Assembly (NCBI RefSeq): GCF_900215465.1
Contig: NZ_OBEH01000002.1
Location: forward strand, 1-64,000
DNA from: Flagellimonas pacifica
GTDB lineage: Bacteria; Bacteroidota; Bacteroidia; Flavobacteriales; Flavobacteriaceae
Direction of reading: 5' to 3'
DNA length: 64,000 nucleotides
The notes beneath the pieces were generated by a model. It was not told the DNA's origin, ran no database searches, and saw nothing but the letters and a program-made list of their open reading frames with translations. Position numbers and translations under genes: made by a program. Numbering within the stretch: position 1 is the stretch's first letter; every line of letters starts with the position of its first letter. This document shows positions 11,101 through 19,039 of this stretch, piece after piece.

Positions 11101-11570
11101 TTTTGGGCGGCATTGATAATAGTATTGGTCAACATGAGATTGACCTTTTCTTGCTTATTCGTAGCCTCAATAGTATTATTTCTTAAGAATGCTTCTATTT
11201 CCTCCTTTATTTTCGGATTGTTTTTTGGATATAGAACGATATACTTCTTAATAATACTGTAATCGATATCGGTGCTAGTGAACAACATACTTAGCGCTTC
11301 ACTTATAACCGCATTTTGTATGTTCAATGAGGTTTTTTGTGTTACATCAACAATATTGGTGTTGTAAAAGAAGTTGTACTCACTACTTTTTTCTATTTCA
11401 TTCAAAATCTTTTTGATCTTGACATTCTCTTTGGTTAGAGTAATTGTTTGTGCATTAGCATTGGAAGCAAACAGCTTGGCTAACGTACAGCATAACAATA
11501 AAAGGTAAATTTTCATAATCCTAACGATAGGAATTTCCAATGAAAAAACATTGAGCTGTTTTTTTTTCAT
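8130..11570 (-). CDS. SusC/RagA family TonB-linked outer membrane transporter with STN domain
   Basis: A 1146-residue TonB-dependent transporter. In order: signal peptide (to about residue 41), an STN domain (about 50-120), a CarboxypepD-regulatory-like beta-sandwich (about 158-235, ITGKVTDSDG), the SusC signature LDEVVVVGYGT (236-246), a plug domain and a long beta-barrel ending in the aromatic SVSF. The STN domain is the part that contacts a FecR-type anti-sigma in FecA-like systems, and FecR and sigma genes lie directly upstream. Substrate-driven control of its own expression is therefore likely. No glycoside hydrolase is linked, so the substrate is open. Confidence 0.95.
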   Translation of the reverse strand: MKKKQLNVFSLEIPIVRIMKIYLLLLCCTLAKLFASNANAQTITLTKENVKIKKILNEIEKSSEYNFFYNTNIVDVTQKTSLNIQNAVISEALSMLFTSTDIDYSIIKKYIVLYPKNNPKIKEEIEAFLRNNTIEATNKQEKVNLMLTNTIINAAQNTITGKVTDSDGGPLPGVSIVLKGSSTGTTTDFDGNYSISVPSANSVLRFTYIGFATQEITVGNQSVVNVTMADDASELDEVVVVGYGTQKKTNVTSAVVSVDSEELNQSSVANISNALVGRLPGLIATQRSGQPGSNGSNLLIRGRSTLGNSSPLIIVDGVQRNFSQLDPNIVETVTILKDASAAAVYGVRGANGVILITTKRGKTGKPTISYTSEITTSRPTQLPKYLGSHDYALLFNEAKRNEGKAELYTAEDLEKYRTGSDPITHPNTDWYGEGLKTSALQQQHNITISGGSERVKYFVSGGFLSEGGLMPNVNYDRYNVRANMDFQITDALKVSLDVGGRQEERLSPTSSVGSFFSGLSRLAPNTIAYYPNGLPGSGAFGSNPIEQARTGGVRQSTSIILLGNLSFEYKIPHVDGLTLKGYTAIDRIYNTTKTLEKQYTVYDFDSNTGDFNPASRGQSSISESYFQSAPDSGSGVPDPIITYNATLNYDKTFGIHQVTGLLGAEKAINRRRWFGARRLNLTSDELPQLDLADSGSAQNNGNARSNARLGYLTRFTYAYDSKYLLEGSFRYDASENFASDKRWGFFPSFSAGWRISQEKFMEKVNFINELKLRASWGKLGNDRIDQFQYLDAFDFSGSYILGGNPVQTIRPGVIPNLDVTWETAIIKNIGFNLEMFESKLAIEFDYFNKTTEDILIPPVRVVPGFVGAALPDENLGIVDNKGFEIAIDYKNTIGEDFFYWVKANYTDAKNTRVEIGEPADVADNLRLTGTQIGTRLGLIADGLFQSQAEIDAHADQSGFGTLAPGDIRYKDVNEDGVINNDDRANIGVVSDPNAIFGFSFGASYKGFDMSAQFQGAHDFNVYLSEEAAFPFFNGGKVLEQHLDRWTPDNPSARFPRTLTEDTNNRVVSSFWLQNANYLRLKNVEIGYNFPSDLISALKLDQLRLYVSGLNLHTWTDIVNFDPEAPSGRGAFYPQTKSYTLGLSVSF

Positions 11571-11626
11571 AATTTTGATTGGTTTTAATTATTTACAATT
11601 GGATTTTGCTAAATAGTTAACTGTAT

Positions 11627-11649
11627 GGGGAGTGGTGCGAACACTCCCC
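11627..11649 (-). other. RNA hairpin between fecR and susC without a U-tract on the coding strand
   Basis: A perfect 8-bp GC-rich stem (GGGGAGTG with CACTCCCC, 7-nt loop) lies 11 bp past the fecR stop codon. On the minus (gene) strand it is preceded by an A-run and followed by ATACAG, so it lacks the U-tract of an intrinsic terminator. It is terminator-like only on the plus strand, where no gene needs one. It could be an mRNA processing or stability element separating sigma/fecR from susCD. Confidence 0.55.
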
Positions 11650-11660
11650 TTTTTTTCATT

Positions 11661-12650
11661 TCATTTTATTTCATTTTCTTTTTTGGTTAATGTGATAATG
11701 TTGTCTGCTAATCTATAGTTGATTGGAGAGGAAATGCTCAATAATTTTAAAACATCCTCTAGGGCTATTGTACTAAAAGTACCTGTGTATTTATAATCTA
11801 AGAGTTCTGGGGAATCAACCTTGAACTTGACTTTAAATTTTCGCTCCAAATCAAGGATTACCTGTGAAAGTGGGGTGTCATCAAAAATCAACCTGTCTTG
11901 TTTCCAGGAAATTACATTTTCCGATTGTACGGTTTCTACGTTGATCTGTTCACTTTCTTTGTGGTAAGTAGCTTGTTCAGAAGGCTGGAGTACCAAAACC
12001 TCACCATTGTCATTTTGCTTAATGACCTCTACTTTTCCTGAAACCAGAGTGGTCCTTACATGTTTTTCCTCTGGGTATGATTTAATATTGAAGACAGTTC
12101 CCAATACTCTTATTTTAATAGGACTATTGGTATTTACCAAAAGAGGTTTATGTTCATTTCTTATAACCTTAAAATAAGCTTCGCCGTTTAGACTTATTTC
12201 TCTAAGACTATCGTTAAAAATTTCAGGGTATTCTAATTGGCTATTGGCATTTAAAGTTACCTGCGTACCATCTGGTAGAATAATATTCTTCTTTTCACCA
12301 ATGGTTGTACTTACATGCACTAAATCAGATGTATTGGGAAAGAAAGATTGGTTTTCAAAGTAAAGATTGACAGATAGGGTCATCAATATTGCTATAGCGG
12401 CGGCAACTCCAGACTTTCTAAGTATGGATTTACGCTTAATACGTCTAAGAATTTTGTTGAACCCTTCGTCAAGCTCTTTCTTGTCCATGGTTTTAGCCCC
12501 CATGGATTTTGCTACTTTTTTAGCTTTTAGCAGAGCATAGGTTTCAAGGTGTTCAGGATGTTTGAACAGCCAATTGACCAGCTGCTTTTTTTTCTTAGGA
12601 TCAATGTCATCCCCTAAAAGTTCTTCAATGGTTTCTTTGCTCATGCCCAA
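11661..12650 (-). CDS. FecR family anti-sigma factor
   Basis: A 329-residue inner-membrane regulator: cytoplasmic N-terminal part (about 1-78), one membrane helix (about 80-99), a periplasmic FecR domain (IILPDGTQVTLNANSQLEYP) and a C-terminal DUF4974-like domain (FDDTPLSQVILDLERKFKV). In FecIRA-type systems it holds or activates the partner ECF sigma according to a signal from the STN domain of the outer-membrane transporter. Here sigma lies directly upstream and the STN-containing SusC directly downstream. The start could be M1 or M3. Confidence 0.93.
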   Translation of the reverse strand: MGMSKETIEELLGDDIDPKKKKQLVNWLFKHPEHLETYALLKAKKVAKSMGAKTMDKKELDEGFNKILRRIKRKSILRKSGVAAAIAILMTLSVNLYFENQSFFPNTSDLVHVSTTIGEKKNIILPDGTQVTLNANSQLEYPEIFNDSLREISLNGEAYFKVIRNEHKPLLVNTNSPIKIRVLGTVFNIKSYPEEKHVRTTLVSGKVEVIKQNDNGEVLVLQPSEQATYHKESEQINVETVQSENVISWKQDRLIFDDTPLSQVILDLERKFKVKFKVDSPELLDYKYTGTFSTIALEDVLKLLSISSPINYRLADNIITLTKKENEIK

Positions 12651-12660
12651 GTATGATATA

Positions 12661-12677
12661 GTCTATATTATATAGAC
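12661..12677 (-). promoter_or_regulatory. Perfect inverted repeat just upstream of fecR
   Basis: GTCTATA and TATAGAC are perfect 7-bp arms around a 3-base centre, lying 11-27 nt before the fecR start codon in the 42-bp gap after the sigma gene. It could fold as a small mRNA hairpin limiting fecR translation or act as a protein-binding operator. This is inference from symmetry and position only. Confidence 0.4.
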
Positions 12678-12692
12678 GTAAAAACTATTGGA

Positions 12693-13298
12693 CTACCCTT
12701 GTATGAAAAGAAAAATAAATTGGAAAAAATATAGGAATTCTTTTAGATGTAGTTGTAAGTGTTTGATTGCCTTTGTTATATGGCCTTCAACTGTTTTGTG
12801 GGAGATTTGTAATTCTTCAGAGATCTCTCTGTTTTTTAATCCCTCTATCTTGCTTTTTAAAAATACAGCTTTACACTTGTCGGGAAGCAATTCAATGGCT
12901 TCCATGATCTGTTGTTCAAGTTCTTTTACCAATATTGCAGATGCAGCATCATTTGACAATGCCTGTAAATTTAGTGCAGCTTCTAACTGAGCTATATTGC
13001 CACCTGCATTCAAAGTGTGTTTCTTTGACCTCAAAAAATCCAAACAAGCATTGCGCATCATTCTATAGAGATAACCATCCATGTTGGAATTGATATTGAT
13101 AGTATATCTTTTTTTCCAAACTTTAAGAAATACATCTTGGACAAGTTCCTCTGCATCTTCATTTTTTGGAATGTAACCAATAGCAATCTGAAGCAGTTTT
13201 GGATAATACAAATCATACAGAAGTCGATAGGCTTCCTTATCTCCCTTCTTGACAAGTTGGAAGAGTGTTGATTTTTTTATGTTGAGGTCATTACCCAT
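12693..13298 (-). CDS. ECF RNA polymerase sigma factor, FecI/Bacteroidota type
   Basis: A 201-residue sigma-70 family protein. Region 2 includes LYDLYYPKLLQIA and the DAEELVQDVFLKVWKKR core-binding helix; region 4 has the helix-turn-helix LKNREISEELQISHKTVEGHI. There is no region 1 or 3, as expected for ECF sigmas. It is the first gene of the sigma-fecR-susC-susD run and should direct RNA polymerase to the susC promoter when released by FecR. The C-terminal tail (LKEFLYFFQFIFLFIQG) is unusually hydrophobic. The ATG at 13298 is the natural start. Confidence 0.93.
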   Translation of the reverse strand: MGNDLNIKKSTLFQLVKKGDKEAYRLLYDLYYPKLLQIAIGYIPKNEDAEELVQDVFLKVWKKRYTININSNMDGYLYRMMRNACLDFLRSKKHTLNAGGNIAQLEAALNLQALSNDAASAILVKELEQQIMEAIELLPDKCKAVFLKSKIEGLKNREISEELQISHKTVEGHITKAIKHLQLHLKEFLYFFQFIFLFIQG

Positions 13299-13546
13299 AA
13301 AATCAAAAGGAGGTTCGTTACTCCAATATGGGTAAATTTACATTTTTAATAATTATTTAATCATTTATTGATATAAATCTTGTTTTTTGTAAGAAAAGGA
13401 AACTTTTTTGTTGATATAACTATTCATATAAGATATAGTTTGAACTTTACTTAATTCTATTACAGAGAGAAAGAGGGATATTCTTCATAAAAAATTGCAT
13501 CAAATTAAGATGTTGTCCCTTACTTTGTGAAAGTTAATTTTTGACA

Positions 13547-14701
13547 ATGGGAAACTTTAAAATGTTGGCCAAGACCTTTTATGGCTTTGAGCCAATTTTG
13601 GCCAAAGAACTTCGCAATTTGGGAGCAGGCCATGTAAGAGAAGGAGTGCGCAATGTTACTTTTGAAGGGGACTCTGGATTTATGTACAAAGCCAATCTAT
13701 GCTTACGGACTGCATTAAAAATCTTTAAGCCCATTGCTACTTTTCAGGTGTTTAATGAAAAGCAACTTTATCAAAGTGTGTATAGTTTGAATTGGACGGA
13801 TTATTTTGATTCCAGTAAAACTTTTGCTATTGATACTACCATGAGCTCAGACATATTTAACAATTCCATGTTTGTTTCACAAAAGGTAAAAGATGCCTTG
13901 GTAGATAAATTTAGAGCCATTGAACGCCAACGTCCTAGTGTGAATACTCATGATCCTGATGTCAGAATCAATGTCCATTTGTATAAAAATACTTGTACTG
14001 TATCTTTAGATAGCTCTGGTAGTTCTTTGCACCAACGGGGATACCGCATAGCGACTAATATTGCACCAATAAATGAAGTATTGGCAGCAGGCTTGCTTCT
14101 TTCAAGCGGATGGGATGGACAAACTGATTTTTTGGACCCCATGTGTGGTAGTGGTACTTTTTTGATTGAAGCCGGTATGATAGCTTGTAATATTCCATCA
14201 AATATTAATCGCGAAAACTATGCTTTTATGAACTGGAACGATTATGATTCCGAGCTTCATGAAAAAATTATTGATGCCAGTTTAAACAAGACTCGAGAGT
14301 TTCACCATAAGATTCTTGGATACGATAAGGCCCCATCTGCAGTGCGCAAAGCTCAAGAAAATGTGGACAATGCCAATCTTTCTGAATACATAAGCATTGA
14401 ACGTAAGGATTTTTTTAGAACAGAAAAGCCAGTTGAATCAAAGTTACATATGGTATTCAATCCGCCATATGGAGAGCGTCTGCAGATAGATGTTGAAGAT
14501 TTTTACGCGAAAATTGGTGATACCTTAAAACAGCAATATCCTGCAACTGACGCCTGGTTGATTACCTCAAACTTGGATGCATTGAAACATGTTGGACTTA
14601 GACCTTCAAGAAAGATAAAAACCTATAACGGAAAGCTCGAATCTAGATTGGTTAAATATGAAATGTATTCAGGCAGTAAAAAGGCAAAGTATAAAGATTA
14701 A
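13547..14701 (+). CDS. THUMP-domain class I SAM-dependent RNA methyltransferase (RlmL N-half / YpsC type)
   Basis: A 384-residue enzyme from the ATG at 13547 (a TTG two codons upstream is less likely). The N-terminal part (about 1-160) is the THUMP RNA-binding region. The Rossmann methyltransferase follows with the SAM loop LDPMCGSGTFLIEAG and the catalytic NPPYGERL motif typical of N2-guanine methyltransferases. The family matches the N-terminal half of E. coli RlmL, which methylates 23S rRNA G2445. The site in this organism is inferred, not shown. It is a single gene divergent from the ECF sigma gene. Confidence 0.9.
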   Translation: MGNFKMLAKTFYGFEPILAKELRNLGAGHVREGVRNVTFEGDSGFMYKANLCLRTALKIFKPIATFQVFNEKQLYQSVYSLNWTDYFDSSKTFAIDTTMSSDIFNNSMFVSQKVKDALVDKFRAIERQRPSVNTHDPDVRINVHLYKNTCTVSLDSSGSSLHQRGYRIATNIAPINEVLAAGLLLSSGWDGQTDFLDPMCGSGTFLIEAGMIACNIPSNINRENYAFMNWNDYDSELHEKIIDASLNKTREFHHKILGYDKAPSAVRKAQENVDNANLSEYISIERKDFFRTEKPVESKLHMVFNPPYGERLQIDVEDFYAKIGDTLKQQYPATDAWLITSNLDALKHVGLRPSRKIKTYNGKLESRLVKYEMYSGSKKAKYKD

Positions 14702-14726
14702 ATACCAAATTACTTTATAGATAAAG

Positions 14727-15074
14727 CTATTTGTCCGACCAAACGGCTAACTCATTTCCTGATGGGTCAGAAAAATGGAACCTACTTCCTCCAGGAAAAG
14801 AAAAAATATTTTTTACTATAGTTCCCCCTGCTTCCACAATTTTATCTTTTATGAACAGCAGGTTTTCGTGATATAATACAATGAGGACTCCATTTATGAT
14901 ATCTTCATCTGTTTTTTCAAAACCACCTTCTAACCCACTGTCCGTAAAGGCGGTATAGGTTGGTCCATAATCGGTGAATACCCAGCCAAAGCATTGGTTA
15001 TAGAATATTTTTGTTAATTCAAGGTCCAAAGCTTTAAACTCAACATAGTTGATCAACGTATTTTTTGTTTTCAT
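14727..15074 (-). CDS. VOC (glyoxalase/bleomycin-resistance) superfamily protein
   Basis: A 115-residue protein from the ATG at 15074 (MKTKNTLINYVEF); an upstream in-frame ATG at 15101 adds nine unlikely residues. Single VOC-fold features are the opening beta strand with YVEF, the FYNQCFGWVFTDYG segment, and the C-terminal FSFPGGSRFHFSDPSGNELAVW that carries the usual final metal-ligand Glu. Family members bind metals and small molecules or catalyse isomerisations; no specific activity can be inferred. It is convergent with the methyltransferase gene. Confidence 0.85.
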   Translation of the reverse strand: MKTKNTLINYVEFKALDLELTKIFYNQCFGWVFTDYGPTYTAFTDSGLEGGFEKTDEDIINGVLIVLYHENLLFIKDKIVEAGGTIVKNIFSFPGGSRFHFSDPSGNELAVWSDK

Positions 15075-15128
15075 GAGCTTATGAGTATTGTGAAAATCCA
15101 AAAACAGAATTTTAAAGGTAATTATTAC

Positions 15129-15905
15129 TTAATTCTGCTCGGCTTCAGTTTCCGGCTCCACTTCTTTTTTCTTTTTGGATTTTTTGTAAAATGGAATTAA
15201 ATAAGAAATAGAATAATTATAGCTCACACCAAAATTACTGCCATCGGTTACCTTATTGAACCCAGGAATCCAAAGGTTGGGAAAGCGCTCTTCTTCTTTA
15301 TTGGTCACCAAAAAGCCAAGTCTTGCACTCATGCCGACATAAATATTGGCAAAAAGCTCAACTTTCACACCAGCAACAAACTCTAGCCAAGAAGCATTCA
15401 GGCCACTAAATTCTTCACCATTTTGGGCTCCGACCAAAAAGCCATCAGGATTATAAAATCTATTACTATCAAAAATGTTGTAATTGTTCAAGGTTTGGCT
15501 AAAACTTGCCGCTGCGTAGCGTCCTCCAATGGTAATGGCATTGTTCATTCCAAACCAATTTTCATAAGTGTTGATTTCAACCCCAACCTTTAGATAGCTT
15601 CCGGATGTGGTATAGTTATAGAGCAAAGTACTCCCAAGGTTTTCTGTCTGGGTTTTTTTCTCATTGCCCAATTCGGCGGCCAGATACAGCTTTTGGGTCA
15701 ACCGGTAATCACCGACCAATTCCAAACCAGTATAATCTTCATCAGTAAAAGATAGAATTAGGCGACTTAAATCAGCTCCAACACGCAAACCGTACTCCTG
15801 TTTATATTCCACAGTGTCCTTAGGTTGCAGGTCAATTGGTTTATCCTGACAAATTCCCCAAAAAGAGGTTGCGATACAAAAAATGCTAATGAAATATTTT
15901 GACAT
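15129..15905 (-). CDS. DUF6048 family outer-membrane-like protein
   Basis: A 258-residue protein with a signal peptide (about 1-18) and alternating hydrophobic/polar strands ending in aromatic residues, suggesting an eight- to ten-strand outer-membrane barrel. The C-terminus is a lysine-rich then glutamate-rich tail (KKSKKKKEVEPETEAEQN). I recognise it as DUF6048, which in flavobacteria is found beside DUF6452 and rlmD as here. Its 5' end overlaps the DUF6452 gene by 20 bp, so the two are translationally coupled. Function unknown. Confidence 0.75.
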   Translation of the reverse strand: MSKYFISIFCIATSFWGICQDKPIDLQPKDTVEYKQEYGLRVGADLSRLILSFTDEDYTGLELVGDYRLTQKLYLAAELGNEKKTQTENLGSTLLYNYTTSGSYLKVGVEINTYENWFGMNNAITIGGRYAAASFSQTLNNYNIFDSNRFYNPDGFLVGAQNGEEFSGLNASWLEFVAGVKVELFANIYVGMSARLGFLVTNKEEERFPNLWIPGFNKVTDGSNFGVSYNYSISYLIPFYKKSKKKKEVEPETEAEQN

Positions 15906-16425
15906 GGATATTATTGGAGTTTTCTACTTTTTGTTGAACAACGTCAATGTCTTTTATCCAGTTTTCAGGATTATCTGGAAGGGCCACATTTATTTCTTCA
16001 TAATTGGCCACAATACCGCAAGCTCTCGACACAAATTTTTCTTGCATACTATATGAGACGGTAAGTATATCTACGTTGCCTGTTTCTTCACCGGTGGTAT
16101 CATCGTCCGCAGAGTTTGTGATAAAAGAAAATTGTGTACTGGTCGTATCAATACGTAAGGGAATACCAATAGAATCCAAATTGCTGGCTCGGTCTGTTAT
16201 GGTATTGATGTTTTGATCCAGAACAACCTCTTTTACTCGAAGTGAAGGGACTTCTTTAGGTTCTGTAGGATTGTCTGCATCAAAAAAACCAATGACCAGC
16301 AGAGGAGTGTCTCCATCCACGCAAATGTCATCCTTTTCGCAGGAAGCTACATAAAAAAACAAGAAAGCTATCAGTAAGATGGGAAGTATTTTTTTCATGC
16401 TAAAATTAAAAACAGATTTCATCAA
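15886..16425 (-). CDS. DUF6452 family lipoprotein
   Basis: A 179-residue lipoprotein with lipobox VASC near residue 29, followed by EKDDICVDGDTPLLVIGFFD. The remainder is beta-rich with a conserved-looking Cys in SRACGIVANYEEI. This fits DUF6452, usually encoded between rlmD and a DUF6048 protein. The start may be the second Met at residue 11 (MKKILPILLIAFLFF), which gives a cleaner signal peptide. It lies 3 bp after rlmD and overlaps the next gene, so rlmD-DUF6452-DUF6048 form one operon. Function unknown. Confidence 0.75.
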   Translation of the reverse strand: MMKSVFNFSMKKILPILLIAFLFFYVASCEKDDICVDGDTPLLVIGFFDADNPTEPKEVPSLRVKEVVLDQNINTITDRASNLDSIGIPLRIDTTSTQFSFITNSADDDTTGEETGNVDILTVSYSMQEKFVSRACGIVANYEEINVALPDNPENWIKDIDVVQQKVENSNNIHVKIFH

Positions 16426-16428
16426 AAA

Positions 16429-17841
16429 TTATACCCGTTTCTCCAAAAGTACAACATTTTCAACGTGATGGGTCTGTGGGAACATATCCACGGGCTGTAC
16501 CTTTATGACTTCGTACTTTTCATCTAATAGAGCTAAATCTCTTGCTTGGGTTGCGCTGTTACAACTCACATAGACTATCTTTTTAGGTGCTGCTGATAAA
16601 AGTTGCTCTACTACCAATTTGTGCATTCCATCACGAGGAGGGTCAGTAATCACTACATCTGGTTGTCCATTTTCAGCAATAAAGGACTCATTAAAAACAT
16701 TTTTCATATCCCCCACATAAAAATCCACGTTGGTTATGCCATTATTTAAAGCATTGGTTTTTGCGTCTTCAATTGCCTCTGGTACAGATTCTACACCTAC
16801 TACCTTCTTTGCATTTTTAGAGACAAATTGAGCAATGGTCCCGGTTCCCGTGTATAGGTCATAGACCAATTCATTTCCGGTTAATCCTGCAAAATCACGA
16901 GTTACTTTGTAAAGTTCATAGGCTTGGTCAGAATTGGTCTGGTAGAATGACTTTGCATTTATCTTAAATTTTAGCCCTTCCATTTGTTCAAAAATATGAT
17001 CACGTCCTGCAAAGCAAATTACTTCCTGGTCATAAATGGTGTCATTTTGTTTTTGGTTAATGACATATAGCAGGGATGTTACTTCAGGGAATTTTATGAT
17101 AAGGTGGTTCAATAGCATTTCCCGTTGCTCTTGATTATCATCACAGAATTGAATCAATAACATAATTTCTCCAGTGGAGGCTGTACGCAACATCATGGTA
17201 CGTAATAATCCTTTTTGTTCCCTTGGATTGAAAAATGAAAGTCCATTTTTAACAGCAAAATTCCGTACCTCTAACCTAATGGTATTCGATGGGTTTTCCT
17301 GGAGGTGACATTTGTTAATGTCCAAAATCTTATCCCACATTCCAGGGATATGGAATCCTAATGCATTTTTATCTTCTATGGAATTTTCGGAATCTATCTC
17401 TTCTTGTGTTAGCCACCGGGAGCTAGAAAATGAGAATTCCATTTTGTTTCTATAAAAATATTGCTTTTTGGAGCCAAGAATTGGTGTTAGTTCCGGTAGC
17501 TCAATATTCCCAATTCGCTTTAAATTGTTTTCAACTTCTTTCTGTTTAAAATAGAGCTGGTGCTCATAGCCCATATGTTGCCATTTACATCCACCACATA
17601 CCCCAAAATGCTCACATTCTGGAGAGGTCCTTTTGTTGGAAAGTGTGTGAAAGTTAGTGGCAATACCCTCAAAATAAGCCTTTCTCTTTTTGGTTGTCAT
17701 CACATCCACCACATCGCCGGGAACGGCATTGGAAAGAAAGATAACTCTGCCATCAGGGGCTTTACCAACTGATTTTCCCTTGGCCCCAGCATCAATTACC
17801 TCAACATTTTCAAACGTTCTTCGCTTGTTTTTTCTACGCAT
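16429..17841 (-). CDS. rlmD: 23S rRNA (uracil-C5)-methyltransferase RlmD
   Basis: About 470 residues from the ATG at 17841 (MRRKNKRRTFENVEV); the open frame extends to 17877 but the added residues lack family character. In order: N-terminal TRAM RNA-binding domain, a 4Fe-4S cysteine cluster (CEHFGVCGGCKWQH), a central domain, the SAM loop YDLYTGTGTIAQF, TDPPRDGMH, and the catalytic cysteine in YVSCNSATQARDL. RlmD-type enzymes make m5U at position 1939 of E. coli 23S rRNA; RlmCD-type relatives also modify U747, and sequence alone does not exclude that here. It leads the operon with DUF6452 and DUF6048. Confidence 0.93.
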   Translation of the reverse strand: MRRKNKRRTFENVEVIDAGAKGKSVGKAPDGRVIFLSNAVPGDVVDVMTTKKRKAYFEGIATNFHTLSNKRTSPECEHFGVCGGCKWQHMGYEHQLYFKQKEVENNLKRIGNIELPELTPILGSKKQYFYRNKMEFSFSSSRWLTQEEIDSENSIEDKNALGFHIPGMWDKILDINKCHLQENPSNTIRLEVRNFAVKNGLSFFNPREQKGLLRTMMLRTASTGEIMLLIQFCDDNQEQREMLLNHLIIKFPEVTSLLYVINQKQNDTIYDQEVICFAGRDHIFEQMEGLKFKINAKSFYQTNSDQAYELYKVTRDFAGLTGNELVYDLYTGTGTIAQFVSKNAKKVVGVESVPEAIEDAKTNALNNGITNVDFYVGDMKNVFNESFIAENGQPDVVITDPPRDGMHKLVVEQLLSAAPKKIVYVSCNSATQARDLALLDEKYEVIKVQPVDMFPQTHHVENVVLLEKRV

Positions 17842-17966
17842 GGCGCAAAAGTAAGCATAGGTTTTTATACAGAACAACTAACTTGTGAAATGAAAAGGAT
17901 AAAATCTACATTTTTTTGAACCTTTTTGATAATTCAGCGTCTTTGGGTTATATACGAACTAATTAA

Positions 17967-18518
17967 ATGCAGGAAAAAGAACGTATAGTTGATGGCAAAC
18001 TTGTTGCGGATTTTCAATCTGGAAACAAACAGGCATTGATAACCTTGGTGAAGCGTTGGCACAAAATTTTTTGCGATAAAGCATATTGGATTGTTAAAGA
18101 TGCGGATATGGCGAAGGATATTGCCCAAGATTGCTGGCAGACTATTATTGATAAGCTTGAAACGCTAAAAGATCCTGAAAGTTTTGGTGCATGGGCAATG
18201 CGAATTGTTTATACCAAATCTATTGATGCTATTAAAATAAAGAATAAGACTGGCGCCATTGACAATCAATTGGAACAAGAAAGTATTGAAGAAGTTGAAT
18301 CAACATATATGGATAATTTAAAACAAAACTTGTTGAAGACGGTGAACACATTACCCGAACACCAACAAATGGTTGTCCGTTTGTTTTATGTTCAGGACTA
18401 TTCGCTAAAGGAAATTAGTGGGATTTTGGAGATTTCGATTGGAACGGCTAAATCTAGATTATATCACGCTAGGGAAAAATTAAAAACAATAATAAAAAGT
18501 AGAAGTCATGAAAACTAA
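17967..18518 (+). CDS. ECF RNA polymerase sigma factor, paired with a DUF6768 protein
   Basis: A 183-residue ECF sigma. Region 2 includes KDADMAKDIAQDCWQTIIDKL and the promoter-contacting FGAWAMRIVYTKSID; region 4 has the helix-turn-helix YSLKEISGILEISIGTAKSRLYHAREKL. It differs from the FecI-type sigma elsewhere in the window and has no FecR neighbour. The next gene overlaps its end by 11 bp and encodes a small two-helix membrane protein, the usual arrangement for a sigma and its membrane anti-sigma. The target regulon is unknown. Confidence 0.92.
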   Translation: MQEKERIVDGKLVADFQSGNKQALITLVKRWHKIFCDKAYWIVKDADMAKDIAQDCWQTIIDKLETLKDPESFGAWAMRIVYTKSIDAIKIKNKTGAIDNQLEQESIEEVESTYMDNLKQNLLKTVNTLPEHQQMVVRLFYVQDYSLKEISGILEISIGTAKSRLYHAREKLKTIIKSRSHEN

Positions 18519-18888
18519 TATGGAAGACATAGACAGATTAATTAAAGACGCTCTAACTGAAGAAGAGGCTAAGTTTTATGATGGATTGGATGAACAAAAT
18601 CTTTTTCAAATGCTTGGCGGATTATTTAAAGGGAAAAACTCTTGGCTGGCATTGATCATGAATGTTATGAATGCTTTGGTCTTTGGATTGCTTATTTATT
18701 GCATAATACAAACCTTTGATGTAGAAAACACTAACGATTTGATTCTTTGGGTTGGAGGTGTTTTAGTATGCTTTTCAACCATAAGTATGTTAAAAATTTA
18801 TATGTGGATGCAAATGCATAGGAATGCATTGATGAGGGAAATAAAAAGGTTGGAACTATTGATATCTGCCCAAGCTCAAAAAAAATAG
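18508..18888 (+). CDS. DUF6768 family small membrane protein, candidate anti-sigma factor
   Basis: A 126-residue protein: an acidic, probably helical cytoplasmic N-terminus (MEDIDRLIKDALTEEE), two membrane helices (about 45-68 and 73-95), and a basic, helical C-terminal tail. It fits DUF6768. The start overlaps the sigma gene by 11 bp; the second Met at 18520 is an alternative. Translational coupling to an ECF sigma suggests it sequesters or senses for that sigma, but it has no recognisable zinc-anti-sigma or FecR motif. The function is inferred from position only. Confidence 0.75.
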   Translation: MKTNMEDIDRLIKDALTEEEAKFYDGLDEQNLFQMLGGLFKGKNSWLALIMNVMNALVFGLLIYCIIQTFDVENTNDLILWVGGVLVCFSTISMLKIYMWMQMHRNALMREIKRLELLISAQAQKK

Positions 18889-19039
18889 GATGAACGGCCC
18901 ATATTTGAGAAAATTCGCAAATATTTAATATTTTAGCGGCTCTTCAGGGATGATTTCTCTCCCACGCTGCTTTTTCGAGTCTTCGAAAGAATAAAGGTAT
19001 TGTAGGAATAGTTGTTTTTTTAATTTAACTATAACTAAA

